This document shows positions 35,137-44,429 of a stretch of 64,000 nt of DNA, piece after piece. Source of the DNA: Verrucomicrobiota bacterium (GTDB lineage: Bacteria > Verrucomicrobiota > Verrucomicrobiia > Palsa-1439). The DNA is taken from assembly GCA_003164675.1 (NCBI GenBank), contig PLTX01000095.1, positions 1 to 64,000 of the forward strand. Direction: 5' to 3'. Every line of letters begins with the position of its first letter. The first letter of the stretch is position 1. Below the pieces are notes generated by a model. That model ran no database searches. It was given only the letters and a program-made list of their open reading frames with translations, and was not told where the DNA came from. A program made the position numbers and the translations under genes.

Positions 35137-35577
35137 ATGCAAACACCGTCATACGCCATCGTCGCGTTTCTCATGGGCGTAATTCTCTCCGTCTACTTGC
35201 CGATGAATAGTTCCGCTTCCCGATACCTCGGCTCGTCCATGGCGGCGTCTGCGGCGTTTTTCGTCGTGGCCACGATCACCTCCATATCGATCATGGCGTT
35301 TGGAGGCGAGTCCCATTGTCTGGCCAGGCTCAAGACCGTCCCCGTCTACCTGCACATGGCGGGCGTCATCAGCGCCTTCTTCATCGTCGGAACCACGTTT
35401 CTGATCCCGAAAGTGGGAGCGAGGCCCTTTTTCATCCTGCTGGTCTCCGGCCAGATTTTGATGGCCATGGTCGTCAGCCATTTTGGAATTTTGGAATCCC
35501 CACAGGACCCCGTCACCGTGAAGAAAATGCTGGCCGCAACCCTCGTCATCGCCGGCGCGGTTCTATCCGCAACGTAG
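35137..35577 (+). CDS. Small DMT-family membrane protein (YdcZ/DUF606-type)
   Basis: 146 aa with about four or five hydrophobic segments. The opening YAIVAFLMGVILSVYLPMNSSASRYLGSSMAAS follows the YdcZ pattern (LxGxxxxxQxxxNxxLGxxLGSP), though the usual Gln is replaced. Family members are small multidrug-resistance-like transporters that often work as pairs, but no partner is visible here. It lies 77 bp after the amidase on the same strand and could import or export a pathway compound. Confidence 0.65.
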   Translation: MQTPSYAIVAFLMGVILSVYLPMNSSASRYLGSSMAASAAFFVVATITSISIMAFGGESHCLARLKTVPVYLHMAGVISAFFIVGTTFLIPKVGARPFFILLVSGQILMAMVVSHFGILESPQDPVTVKKMLAATLVIAGAVLSAT

Positions 35578-35642
35578 AGCGCCTGACAGAACTGCTGGTC
35601 GGCGCAAGTCTCCCCGCGAGGGGACGTTGCACCAACAGGGCT

Positions 35643-35657
35643 CGCGGCTTGGCCGCG
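35643..35657. terminator. Possible hairpin between convergent genes
   Basis: CGCGG-CTTGG-CCGCG sits in the 89-bp gap between the YdcZ-like gene and the molybdopterin subunit, which end toward each other. No T-run is present on either strand, so the call is tentative. Confidence 0.25.
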
Positions 35658-35666
35658 CCGTGTGAC

Positions 35667-38096
35667 TTACTTCTTCGTCGAAGCCTTTGTATGGAATTTG
35701 TAGGCGTCCGGATGCCCGGCAAAACAAAGCCCCATGTACGACCCCTTCACGTCTTCGTAGGAAATCCCCTGCAATTCCAACGCCACTTTCTCGGCCGTAA
35801 TCGGCATGATCTTCATCCTCAGACCGATGGCATCTTCGACCGCGTTGGCGACCATGGCCGCTGCGGGAATCATCGTATGTTCGCCCGTTCCGCGCGCCCC
35901 GAACGGACCATCCGGCTGCGCGACCTCCACGATGATTGGAACAATTTCGTCCGGCACATCCATTGAGGTCGGTATCTTGTAATCCGTAAAATTGGCATTC
36001 ACCAGTTTCCCCTTCAGGTCGTAGCGGATATCTTCGTACAGCACCGTTGCCAGCCCTTGAACGATCCCACCGACGATCTGGCCTTTAACAAGACCCGGAT
36101 TGATTGCCTTACCGGCGTCGACGGCCAGCGTGGCTTTCAGCACGCGCATCTTACCGGTCTTCTTGTCGATCTCGAGAGTGACAGCGGCGGCGCCCACCGT
36201 GTAGTGCACGTTCGGATGGCCACCCTGACTCGTCTCCGGGTCGCTCAACGCCGAGGTGAACTCGGGCATGAATACACCGCTCCCGAGAATCGGTCCGCCG
36301 ATGAAATTCCCATGTGACGTCTGGATGCCGTTGATGACGAAGTTTTGCAGCGGCAACTCAAAATCCGCGCGCGTCCGGCATTTGACCTTCTCATCTTCGA
36401 GGTACAGCGTGTCGCGGGCGATGCCCAGGGCCCGCTCGACGACTTCGAACATCTTTCCGCGCAATTCCAGCGCCGCGGCTTTCACGGCATTGCCGCAACC
36501 CCACGTCACGTGAGAGCCCACCGTCTGCCATTCGTACGCGTTGCGGTCCGTGTCGGGTAGCTCGACGCGGATTCTCTCCATCGGCACCGTGAGAATCTCA
36601 GCGGCGATCTGGGCCATCACGGTCAGGAACCCCTGCCCGATTTCCATGCCCGAGACGCTGATGTTCAAGCTGCCGTCCTCGTTGAACTTCATGAACGCCG
36701 CCGACGCGGCGTTGGGCGGCAGCGCCGGTGCCTTCCAGAAGCAGGCGAAGCCCTTGCCGATCACCTTGTTGGGATCCTTCGATACCTCTTTCTTCCCCCA
36801 ACCAATTTCCGCAGCCACACGGTCGATCGCCTCATGGAGACCGCTCGGATTCATCTTTGCGCCGTACGCGAGCGTGTCGCCTTCGCGGATGGCGTTCTTC
36901 CTCCGGAACTCGACGGGATCCATGCCGAGCTTGTGGGCCATTCGGTTCATGTGGGATTCCAGTCCAAAATGGAACTCGGAGTACCCAAAACCGCGATACG
37001 GGCCGCTGGGCGGTAGGTTGGTATAGACGCAGACCGAATCGATTTTCACGTTCGGTATCCGGTATGGCCCCGTGGCGGAAAGCCCGACGGCGTTCACCAC
37101 ATTTGCGCCGTATTCCACATAAGCCCCGGCGTCCCAATGCAACGTGTGCTCGATGGCCGTAATGGTACCGTCCTTCTTGGCGCCCAGCTTGATCCGCGCG
37201 ATGACGCCCTGCCGTTGGTATGTATTGTAGAATTCCTGCGCCCGCGACCAGCGGACTTTTACCGGTTGGCCCTTTACCGTAATGGCCAGCGCCGCGCCGA
37301 TAATCTCCATCGACACGCCGGCTTTGCCGCCAAAACCGCCGCCGACATACGGCGTCACGACGCGGATGTCCTTGTGGGACAACCCGAGCGGCGCCAACGC
37401 CTGCGCCAGAACGTGTCGTTGCGTGTAGGGCGACTGCGAAGCCGACCAGAGCGTCAGCCGTCCGGATAAATCGTACAAGCCGACGATCACATGAGGTTCG
37501 ATCGCGCAGTGGGAATAACGCGGGACCGTATAGATATCTTCCAGAATGACATCGGCTTCTTTGAAGCCTTTCTCGATGTCACCCTTCCTCGTTTTGCGCC
37601 AGTGGGCGATGTTCGTACCCGCCTGCGGGAAGAACCACGGGCAACGCGTGTAATTCCCCAGATCAGGGTGCACCAACACAGCATCATCCCGAAGCGCCTT
37701 CGTGAGGTCGAGGACGGGTTCGAGTTCCTCGTAAACCACCTTCACGAGCTTGGCCGCCCGTTTTGCCGTTTTCGCGTCGTGCGCGACCACGGCAGCGACC
37801 TGTTCGCCCACAAACCGGACGCGGTCGGTCGGAAAACTAAATCGGTCCTGCATGTACAATCCGAAGCGGTACGGAAAATCCTTGCCGGTGATCACGCGTA
37901 CGACACCGGGAACCTTTTCGGCGGCCGAAGTATCGATACTCTTGATCAAAGCATGTGCGTAAGGGGTTTCGACGATCTCCGCGTGAAGCAGCCTCGCGCC
38001 AAAATCGATGTCGTCCACGTAGGTGGCGGCTCCGGTGATTTTCTCCAGCCCGTCGATGCGTTCGGGCGATTCGCCAACAATCTTGAGCGAACTCAT
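35667..38096 (-). CDS. Xanthine-dehydrogenase-family molybdopterin-binding (large) subunit
   Basis: 809 aa, normal length for the separate large subunit (CoxL/XdhA type). Seen are the N-terminal Ald_Xan_dh_C start (ERIDGLEKITGAATYVDDI), VGGGFGGKAGVSMEI, SGPYRGFGYSEFHFGLE and the catalytic Glu in GARGTGEHTMIPAAAM. The CoxL signature (AYRCSFR) is absent, so this is not a CO dehydrogenase. These enzymes hydroxylate carbon next to ring nitrogen in purines, nicotinate, quinoline and similar compounds, using water. It is last in the ten-gene minus-strand operon and overlaps the 2Fe-2S gene by ATGA. The substrate is unknown. Confidence 0.93.
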   Translation of the reverse strand: MSSLKIVGESPERIDGLEKITGAATYVDDIDFGARLLHAEIVETPYAHALIKSIDTSAAEKVPGVVRVITGKDFPYRFGLYMQDRFSFPTDRVRFVGEQVAAVVAHDAKTAKRAAKLVKVVYEELEPVLDLTKALRDDAVLVHPDLGNYTRCPWFFPQAGTNIAHWRKTRKGDIEKGFKEADVILEDIYTVPRYSHCAIEPHVIVGLYDLSGRLTLWSASQSPYTQRHVLAQALAPLGLSHKDIRVVTPYVGGGFGGKAGVSMEIIGAALAITVKGQPVKVRWSRAQEFYNTYQRQGVIARIKLGAKKDGTITAIEHTLHWDAGAYVEYGANVVNAVGLSATGPYRIPNVKIDSVCVYTNLPPSGPYRGFGYSEFHFGLESHMNRMAHKLGMDPVEFRRKNAIREGDTLAYGAKMNPSGLHEAIDRVAAEIGWGKKEVSKDPNKVIGKGFACFWKAPALPPNAASAAFMKFNEDGSLNISVSGMEIGQGFLTVMAQIAAEILTVPMERIRVELPDTDRNAYEWQTVGSHVTWGCGNAVKAAALELRGKMFEVVERALGIARDTLYLEDEKVKCRTRADFELPLQNFVINGIQTSHGNFIGGPILGSGVFMPEFTSALSDPETSQGGHPNVHYTVGAAAVTLEIDKKTGKMRVLKATLAVDAGKAINPGLVKGQIVGGIVQGLATVLYEDIRYDLKGKLVNANFTDYKIPTSMDVPDEIVPIIVEVAQPDGPFGARGTGEHTMIPAAAMVANAVEDAIGLRMKIMPITAEKVALELQGISYEDVKGSYMGLCFAGHPDAYKFHTKASTKK

Positions 38097-38566
38097 ACGC
38101 GTTTCCCCGCTTTCTTGCCGACGGCCACAATAGCGTCAATGACCGGTTCGTAACCAGTGCAACGACATAAGTTGCCGGAGATAGCCTCTTTGACTTCGTC
38201 TTGGGAAGGGCTTGGGTTCTTGCCCAGTAGTTCGGTCGCCGAGAGCACCATGCCGGGCGCGCAGAATCCACATTGGAAGGAGTTGTGTTTGAGAAGAGAT
38301 TGTTGCACGGGCGTCAGGCCAGACTGACTCAACCCTTCGAGTGTCGTGATTTCGTGACCGTCCACCTCGACGGCCAGGATCAGGCAGGTGCGCACGGTTT
38401 TGCCATCAAGCAGCACCGTGCAGGCGCCGCAGTCGCCCCGTTCGCAACCAATCTTCGGGCTCTTTACGCCCAGCGTTTCCCGCAAGACATTGAGAAGAAT
38501 GTCGTTCGGCTCGACATCAAGGCTGCGGGTCTCGTTGTTGAGTATTACGGTGATCCGTTTTGTCAT
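38093..38566 (-). CDS. Molybdenum hydroxylase [2Fe-2S] subunit
   Basis: 157 aa. All eight cluster Cys are present: plant-type cluster in CERGDCGACTVLLDG...C and the second cluster in CGFCAPGMVLSA and CRCTGY. It passes electrons from the molybdenum site to FAD. AGGAGG precedes the ATG, and the gene lies 9 bp after the FAD subunit. Confidence 0.95.
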   Translation of the reverse strand: MTKRITVILNNETRSLDVEPNDILLNVLRETLGVKSPKIGCERGDCGACTVLLDGKTVRTCLILAVEVDGHEITTLEGLSQSGLTPVQQSLLKHNSFQCGFCAPGMVLSATELLGKNPSPSQDEVKEAISGNLCRCTGYEPVIDAIVAVGKKAGKRV

Positions 38567-38575
38567 GGCCGCCTC

Positions 38576-39466
38576 CTATATCACGCTGGTGCCATACGCG
38601 GGACCCGAGCCCGTGATTCGCTCAACCGCGGCCCGGAGTCCTCGTTCCAGCATCACACCCACCATGTGCATCCGATACTCCTTGGTCGCACGGATGTCGG
38701 TGATGGGGGCGATTTCTTCCGGCACAAGTCGGACTGCTTCCTGAATCAAGTCATCCGACAACGCACGGCCCGCCAACAGGGCCTCAATTCTCTCTCCACG
38801 AATCGGGCGGGGCGCGACCGACCCGAAAGAGATTCGGTACGTGTTGTCGGCGTACGCGAGAACCGTCACGCTGGCTTGCGCGAGGTCTTCGCCTTCGTAC
38901 CTGCGTAGCTTGACGAAACAGGCGCCATGTTTCTTCCTGGGCAGCGCCAGCGTTACTCCGGTGGCGATCTCGCCGCGCTTCAGTACGGTCTTGCGCGGAC
39001 CGAGAAACCAGTCGCGCAGCGGCACCTTTCGCTTTCCCGACGGGCCGACCACCAGTACTGCGGCATCGTACACCAACAGAATCGGACCGCTGTCACAGCA
39101 GGGGACCGCGGAGCAGATATTACCGACCATGGTGGCACGGTTCCGGATGCCCACCGAAGCGACCCAGCCAGTCATCTGGTGAATTACAGGAAACTTCTTC
39201 GCAATGACCGGGGAATCTCGCAGGTCGCTGAATGTGACCAGCGCGCCGATCGTAAGGACGCCATTCTTGAATTCGATCTTGTCGAGACCGGCAATGCCTT
39301 TGATATCCACCACGGCGTCGGGCGTCACCATGTTTTCGGCGATCAGAGTGATCAAGTCGGTTCCGCCGGCGAGAACACGGGCGCGCGTTCCGTAGCGCGC
39401 AACCGTGTTGACTGCCTCGCGCAGTGTGCCGGGCTTCACATAGTCAAACTCGTGCGCGATAGCCAT
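38576..39466 (-). CDS. Molybdenum hydroxylase FAD-binding subunit
   Basis: 296 aa from the ATG at 39466, which has AAGGAGGT directly upstream; the longer track ORF runs into the previous gene. FAD motifs are VLAGGTDLITLI and TMVGNICSAVPCCDSGP (the family TIGGNI..AxPxAD). The C-terminal CO_deh_flav_C domain follows. It is the electron-output subunit of the CoxMSL-type trimer. Co-directional with its partners in the order FAD, 2Fe-2S, Mo. Confidence 0.92.
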   Translation of the reverse strand: MAIAHEFDYVKPGTLREAVNTVARYGTRARVLAGGTDLITLIAENMVTPDAVVDIKGIAGLDKIEFKNGVLTIGALVTFSDLRDSPVIAKKFPVIHQMTGWVASVGIRNRATMVGNICSAVPCCDSGPILLVYDAAVLVVGPSGKRKVPLRDWFLGPRKTVLKRGEIATGVTLALPRKKHGACFVKLRRYEGEDLAQASVTVLAYADNTYRISFGSVAPRPIRGERIEALLAGRALSDDLIQEAVRLVPEEIAPITDIRATKEYRMHMVGVMLERGLRAAVERITGSGPAYGTSVI

Positions 39467-39476
39467 GATGACCTCC

Positions 39477-40295
39477 TTATTTTGGCGGCAACAAAGCCAC
39501 GATGCGGCACATGGCCGATTCCATTTCGATGCCGCGTAGCGGGAAACAGCCAATCCACACCCGCTGATTGCTGACCTTGTCGATTTCGCCGCCGAGATTC
39601 TCGGCATGCACCAGTTTCTTGGGGAACAATTTCAGGTGCATGACCTGATAGTACTCGTCGGGCGGGAACATCGCGTCCCATCCCTTGCCGTACTTGGCCT
39701 TCAATTTCTTCTCGGCTTCGGCGAACCGGGCGGGGTGCCAGTTGCGGATAATGGTGTTCATCGGATGGTCCGCGCTGCCACAATCAACGCCGATCCACTT
39801 GAGCTTCATGTCCAACGCCCATTGGTGGAAGCCGGGGCCGGGACCCGGGTGTTTCACAAAATACCGGAGTTCATCGGACTGTTTCTGGTCCCAGGCGTAG
39901 CGGTGGTAGCCGGTATTGATGATCAGGATATCGCCCTTCTTGACCTCGACGTTCTTCGTGATCGTTTCTGGAAAGTAGAGATCGTAGTCACCCACGTCCT
40001 TGGAAATGTCGGCCACGACGCCGGGGCCAATCCACTCTTCGATTGGGACATGACCAATCGACCGGCCGCTGGCGTGAAAATGAATCTCCCCGTCCATGTG
40101 CGTGCCGACGTGGTTGCTGGTTGTGATGATCTGGCCGTTGGCGCCCTGTCCCATGTGCGCGCCCGCGATGCGCTTGAAGTACTGGATGCCCAACGGCATA
40201 TAGCTCGGCCACGGAGGTGTGTGAATGCTCAACGGTTGCGTCAGATCATACACACGGACCTTGTCCATGAATTGCAGGAATTGTTTGGTATTCAT
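39477..40295 (-). CDS. Cyclase-family metal-dependent hydrolase (kynurenine-formamidase/isatin-hydrolase-like)
   Basis: 272 aa. The family metal motif HxGTHxDxxxH is present as NHVGTHMDGEIHF near residue 62. Supporting stretches are VYDLTQPLS at the start, GDILIINTGYHRY and WIGVDCGSADHP. Members hydrolyse cyclic amides or formamides such as isatin and N-formylkynurenine, using Mn or Zn. In the operon it sits between DUF1116 and the molybdenum hydroxylase, fitting ring opening after hydroxylation. This assignment of step is inference. Confidence 0.85.
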   Translation of the reverse strand: MNTKQFLQFMDKVRVYDLTQPLSIHTPPWPSYMPLGIQYFKRIAGAHMGQGANGQIITTSNHVGTHMDGEIHFHASGRSIGHVPIEEWIGPGVVADISKDVGDYDLYFPETITKNVEVKKGDILIINTGYHRYAWDQKQSDELRYFVKHPGPGPGFHQWALDMKLKWIGVDCGSADHPMNTIIRNWHPARFAEAEKKLKAKYGKGWDAMFPPDEYYQVMHLKLFPKKLVHAENLGGEIDKVSNQRVWIGCFPLRGIEMESAMCRIVALLPPK

Positions 40296-40305
40296 CGGCT
40301 GTCTC

Positions 40306-41718
40306 TCATTTCTTGGTTAATCTTCTGGCCAATCCCGCGAACGCTTTCTGGAACGGCTCGGCGGGCGCGCTCAACACGCCGGCGCCAATCTGGCCCACGC
40401 CCGGTTCCTTGTGGGCAACGCCGGTGTCGATGAACGGCAGGATGTTCTTCTCGACGACCTTGATCGCATCGATTCCCGTCGGCGTGCCGCGAAAGTTCAG
40501 GTAGGGAATCTGGTAGATGTTGTTCTCGCCAGCGGTGATCTCGTACATCTGTTGCGTGTAACGAATCGCATCGTCGCTACTGCCGCCAACGAACTGGACG
40601 ATGGCCGGCGCCGCCGCGATGGCGAATCCACCCAATCCATTTGTCTCCGTGATTGCGCTGTCGCCGATGTCAGGATTCGCATCGGCCCGCGTGTAACCCG
40701 GGAAGAACAAGGCGTCGGGCACATCGGCCGGACCGGTGAACCATTCATCACCAGTACCCGAGAGCTGGATGCCGAAGTCGGTGCCATTGCGGGCCATGAC
40801 GACCAGAACACTGCTGTTCCTGACGCCACGCGCCGCGTCCAGCGTGACTTTGGAGGCGGGCATGGAAAGGTTCAGGAAGAAGTGGTCGTTGTGGTTGATA
40901 AATTCCAGGACTTCAGCAGCAACGGTCGGATCATCACAGGTCGTTACAATCGCCGGCGCAATCGTCCGATAGAAAATAGAAGTGGCTGCGCGGTTGCGGT
41001 TGTGGACCTCGTCTCCCATGTGGAGCGCCTGGGCGATGATGTTCTTGAGGTCGATTTTCCCGAGTTTGGCCACAGCTTTCTTCAGGACCGGATAGAGTGT
41101 GCCTTCCATCCATCGCAGCTTCTCAATCACTGTCTCACCATACGCGCCGTAACGGAGTACCTTGCCGAGCCCCTCGTTCAACGTGCAGTATGCAAAATTG
41201 CCGTGCGCCTCGTTTTTCAGCACGAACACCGGCATCGACGGCGAGATGATTCCTGCCATCGGGCCGACGGAAGCATGTTCGTGACAGGGGGAGAAGGTGA
41301 TTGCGCCGGATGCCGCGAGCCGCTCGGCTTCCTCGAAGGTTTCAGCCTTCCGCTCATACAATAATGCACCAATCATGGCGCCACGCATTGGCCCGCACAT
41401 CCGATCCCACGTAATCGGCGGTCCCGCGTGCAGGAGCATGTCCGACTTTATCCCCGGAATGACATCGATGGCGCGCTCCAAACCGATGAGGTGTGGCATG
41501 CCGCTCAGAATGATCTTCACGACCTCGGCATTGGCCTTTTCAATCGCGGGGCGGAACATTTTCACGCGGTTCGCCAATTGGGGATCGACCTCCATCGAGG
41601 GTTTCCAGTCAACCTGCACGGAGATCGCATGGGCATCATCCAGCGCCTGTTTGAAGGCTGACAAGCCGATGTTGACGACCTTCAGGTCACTGCCGAACAG
41701 TTGATTGATCGACGTCAT
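40306..41718 (-). CDS. allG: DUF1116 / YlbE-family protein (AllG-like)
   Basis: 470 aa from the ATG at 41718, which overlaps the FdrA stop (ATGA); the track start is 42 bp upstream. Conserved DUF1116 stretches are visible: HAGPPITWDRMCGPMRGAMIGA, CHEHASVGPMAGIISPSMPVF and NTGVAHKEPGVGQIGAGVL-like ending (DTGVAHKEPGVGQIGAG). In E. coli the FdrA/YlbE/YlbF trio (AllFGH) is reported as the oxamate carbamoyltransferase of allantoin degradation. All three are here in series. Whether this copy acts on oxamate is unknown. Confidence 0.88.
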   Translation of the reverse strand: MTSINQLFGSDLKVVNIGLSAFKQALDDAHAISVQVDWKPSMEVDPQLANRVKMFRPAIEKANAEVVKIILSGMPHLIGLERAIDVIPGIKSDMLLHAGPPITWDRMCGPMRGAMIGALLYERKAETFEEAERLAASGAITFSPCHEHASVGPMAGIISPSMPVFVLKNEAHGNFAYCTLNEGLGKVLRYGAYGETVIEKLRWMEGTLYPVLKKAVAKLGKIDLKNIIAQALHMGDEVHNRNRAATSIFYRTIAPAIVTTCDDPTVAAEVLEFINHNDHFFLNLSMPASKVTLDAARGVRNSSVLVVMARNGTDFGIQLSGTGDEWFTGPADVPDALFFPGYTRADANPDIGDSAITETNGLGGFAIAAAPAIVQFVGGSSDDAIRYTQQMYEITAGENNIYQIPYLNFRGTPTGIDAIKVVEKNILPFIDTGVAHKEPGVGQIGAGVLSAPAEPFQKAFAGLARRLTKK

Positions 41719-43247
41719 TTCCTTCCCAAGCATTGAATGATTTGCGCCGCCAATTTGCAAGCGGCGGCGTTGGATGGCATCACAATTGCCCCGGCCCTCC
41801 GCAGGGCAGCCTCAACACGGCTCCGGTTCTGCGGATCCTGATTGGTTCCGGTGATCGAACAGATAACGGAAACTTTGCGTGATGCCTGGCGAACCACACT
41901 CGAGAGTTCGGCAGCCGGATCGGGGTGGGAGCCGTACCCGAGCACGACATCCAGTAGAATCACCGCAGTCTCCGGATCGTCCGCTTCGACGAGGATGCGG
42001 CGATTCCGTAGCGAGTAATCGATCATTGGATGCGGTCGGCCGACCGTGAATTCGTCTTCGCCAAGATCGATGACCGAGTGTTTCTGGCTGACAAGAGAAT
42101 CTCGGAGCTGCTTCGTGTTGCCCACGGGAGCGTTCGAGAACACGCCCGTCAGCAGGGATTTGAAAAGGACTTGAGCCTCGGCGCAGAACGTGCCGCCACT
42201 GAACAGTCCGCGCACATATTTCTGGTTCTTCTTCCGTTTGCCGGCTTCGCGCTTCGCGATTCGTAGGATTTCTTTATCCCGCGCAACGAGTCGGGTGGAG
42301 ACTTCATCACGCGGTTGTCCTTGTGACAGGGCAACGGCAATCAGGGCCGCTTCTTCGAGAGTGGAGGGGCAATCTTCATGTGTGGACGCACCGACAAACG
42401 AGGTTACGATGGGTTTGCGGATTGTTTTCGCCAGCTTCTCGATCCGACGCAGCACGTCTTTGTGCGGCGGTTTGGAAACGAGGAGAATGACGCGTGTCGG
42501 TTCGTGCTTTGCCAGGGCTTTCAGCCCCTCCAGAAACATGATTCCGCCGACCTCTTGTTTCACATCGCGGCCACCGGTGCCGATGGCCTGCGAGATCCCC
42601 GCGCCGGCGTTGGAGATAATGCAGCTTACTTCCTGTAACCCCGTGCCTGCGGCGGCAACGATGCCGATGTTTCCCCGATTCACGACGTTTGCGAAGGCGA
42701 GGGGAACGCCGTTAATGATGGCCGTGCCACAATCCGGTCCCATGACAAGCAGCCCGCGTTTTTGGGCAAATTTCTTCAGCGCGATTTCTTTCTCCAATGA
42801 GACGTTATCCGAGAAGAGCATGACGTGCAGACCGTTCTCGAGAGCGCGCATCGCTTCATCGCCAGCGTATCGGCCGGCAATCGAAATCAGGGCGAGATTG
42901 GCGTCAGGAATTATGTTGAGCGCACCAGCCAGGCTTGTTGGACGTGATTCGCTCCCCTTAGTGGTTGTATTGACCATCTTTTTCAGGAGCCCGTCGACAG
43001 CGGCCAGGGCAGATTGCGTTGCGGTTTCAGTCTCGCCCTTTACCGCGACCAAAAGATCGGTGTCGCTTGCATTATCAAGTCTGGCGCTCAACAGGCCACT
43101 GGAATTCAGGATCGCTTTGTTGGATTTTGTCCCCATTACCACGGCGGCGTCGATCACGCCGGGCAGGGCGGTGATCTCCTTTCCCACACGCATCAACGTG
43201 ACGGAATCGAAGTAGGCGCCTTTGCGAATCTGGCCGGCAACGATCAT
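41715..43247 (-). CDS. fdrA: FdrA-family CoA-ligase-fold protein (AllF-like)
   Basis: 510 aa from the ATG at 43247, overlapping the DUF2877 stop by ATGA. The fold is that of succinyl-CoA synthetase: a Rossmann CoA-binding-like part (MGPDCGTAIINGVPLAFAN, IGIVAAAGTGLQEVSCII), then a ligase-like part with VSKPPHKDVLRRIEKLA and ILLDVVLGYGSHPDPA. FdrA proteins are about 510-555 aa. In E. coli FdrA is a subunit of oxamate carbamoyltransferase, which makes carbamoyl phosphate. No carbamate kinase is found in this window. Confidence 0.9.
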   Translation of the reverse strand: MIVAGQIRKGAYFDSVTLMRVGKEITALPGVIDAAVVMGTKSNKAILNSSGLLSARLDNASDTDLLVAVKGETETATQSALAAVDGLLKKMVNTTTKGSESRPTSLAGALNIIPDANLALISIAGRYAGDEAMRALENGLHVMLFSDNVSLEKEIALKKFAQKRGLLVMGPDCGTAIINGVPLAFANVVNRGNIGIVAAAGTGLQEVSCIISNAGAGISQAIGTGGRDVKQEVGGIMFLEGLKALAKHEPTRVILLVSKPPHKDVLRRIEKLAKTIRKPIVTSFVGASTHEDCPSTLEEAALIAVALSQGQPRDEVSTRLVARDKEILRIAKREAGKRKKNQKYVRGLFSGGTFCAEAQVLFKSLLTGVFSNAPVGNTKQLRDSLVSQKHSVIDLGEDEFTVGRPHPMIDYSLRNRRILVEADDPETAVILLDVVLGYGSHPDPAAELSSVVRQASRKVSVICSITGTNQDPQNRSRVEAALRRAGAIVMPSNAAACKLAAQIIQCLGRK

Positions 43248-44083
43248 GAAACCCCCATTTCGCCGCAAACCGTGAGCAAGAATCCCGTTCCCAAATCGGC
43301 GCCGGAACTTTCGCCGATGGCCATTAGTCTCGCCGCCGACTGCCTCACCATCTCCTCGCTTTCGTGCATCAGCGCGAGAACCAGATCTTTCATGCGTCCG
43401 AAAAGCAAGCCGCGGCGGGCGAGGTCCAGAAACGAATTGGAGAATATGTTGCCGGCTTTTGCCGTTCGAAACACATCATCTGCAATCTCTTGGTAATCCT
43501 GCCCTCGTAGTTGCTGCAGAAGGTTCAAACCAATGAGCAACCCGGCGATAAAGTCGTCGCCGCTCGGAGTTAGTCCGAACCCACATCCTTTCAGGCCTCG
43601 AACGCCATTTAGCAAATTGCCATTCATGATCTGGTGGACATCGCGACGGATCTGATCCACAAAGGCCCGTTCGAACCCGGATCGGAAGTTTTGGGTTCTC
43701 TTTTCGTCGAGAAGAAAGGCGAGGCTTTTTGCGGGTGACATTGTTTTGAGTTGTTCTCCAAACACCGAGAGATTGTGCCGGAAGAGCCGACGATTGCAGG
43801 AATCGAGCGCGACAGTCGAGCGGTAAGAATGGTTGTCCGTGAACTGGAACTGGCGGTTTCCAAAGACGACCACGTGCGCCCCCACTTCCAACGGCGCCAC
43901 CCTGCCGCACGCCGGCCCGGCATCGAGGTCACAAACAACAATGTTCAGGGGGCCGGGGCCGATTTCCTCGTTGACTACGGAGATAAGGAGGTCGCCATGC
44001 CGGAAATTCACAGCTCGGTGGAACCGGGAATGGAACGGGTAGGTTCCTTTCCTCACCTGATCCCCAATACTCACCACGGTCAT
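43244..44083 (-). CDS. allH: DUF2877 protein (AllH/YlbF-like)
   Basis: 279 aa. The family signature GCGFGLTPSGDDFIAGLLIGL lies near residue 175, followed by KAGNIFSNSFLDLARRG and the C-terminal GESSGADLGTGFLLT. Length is normal. It is the third partner of the AllFGH set and is coupled at both ends by ATGA overlaps, to the OB-fold gene before it and fdrA after it. The motif GLTPSGDD is shared by carbamoyltransferase-associated DUF2877 proteins. Confidence 0.85.
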   Translation of the reverse strand: MTVVSIGDQVRKGTYPFHSRFHRAVNFRHGDLLISVVNEEIGPGPLNIVVCDLDAGPACGRVAPLEVGAHVVVFGNRQFQFTDNHSYRSTVALDSCNRRLFRHNLSVFGEQLKTMSPAKSLAFLLDEKRTQNFRSGFERAFVDQIRRDVHQIMNGNLLNGVRGLKGCGFGLTPSGDDFIAGLLIGLNLLQQLRGQDYQEIADDVFRTAKAGNIFSNSFLDLARRGLLFGRMKDLVLALMHESEEMVRQSAARLMAIGESSGADLGTGFLLTVCGEMGVS

Positions 44084-44427
44084 GCCGGGTAAAACACCAT
44101 CCCGAAATTCTTGCTGTATTCGGCCTCGCGGACGGTCTCGACCTTCCCACGGACCGCCATCCCGATCTTCGGGCTAGGAGCTTTCAGTTGCCCCGTGATC
44201 CGCATCCCGTTTTCCAGTTCAACGATTCCAAGGGTCAGCTTGGCGACGTTGAAATCGGGGGGGAGATTGTGGACGGTTGTGAACGTCAGCAGTTTGCCAT
44301 TCTTCGGAAGAGGAACCGTGTCAAACTCGAACGGTTCCTTGTTTCCGCACTTCTTGCACACCATGCGGAACGGATAATGAAGTTGCCCGCACTTTTTGCA
44401 TTGATACGCGTAAATCTCCAGGACCAT
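44080..44427 (-). CDS. Zn-ribbon OB-fold protein (DUF35 family)
   Basis: 115 aa. An N-terminal rubredoxin-like zinc ribbon (CKKCGQLHYPFRMVCKKCGN) is followed by an OB fold (TFTTVHNLPPDF, LGIVELENGMRITGQL). DUF35 proteins bind acyl-CoA and pair with thiolase-fold enzymes, for example in HMG-CoA synthesis and in the steroid side-chain aldolase Ltp2. The partner is the thiolase-like gene just upstream in the operon (2-bp gap). Confidence 0.92.
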   Translation of the reverse strand: MVLEIYAYQCKKCGQLHYPFRMVCKKCGNKEPFEFDTVPLPKNGKLLTFTTVHNLPPDFNVAKLTLGIVELENGMRITGQLKAPSPKIGMAVRGKVETVREAEYSKNFGMVFYPA

Positions 44428-44429
44428 GG

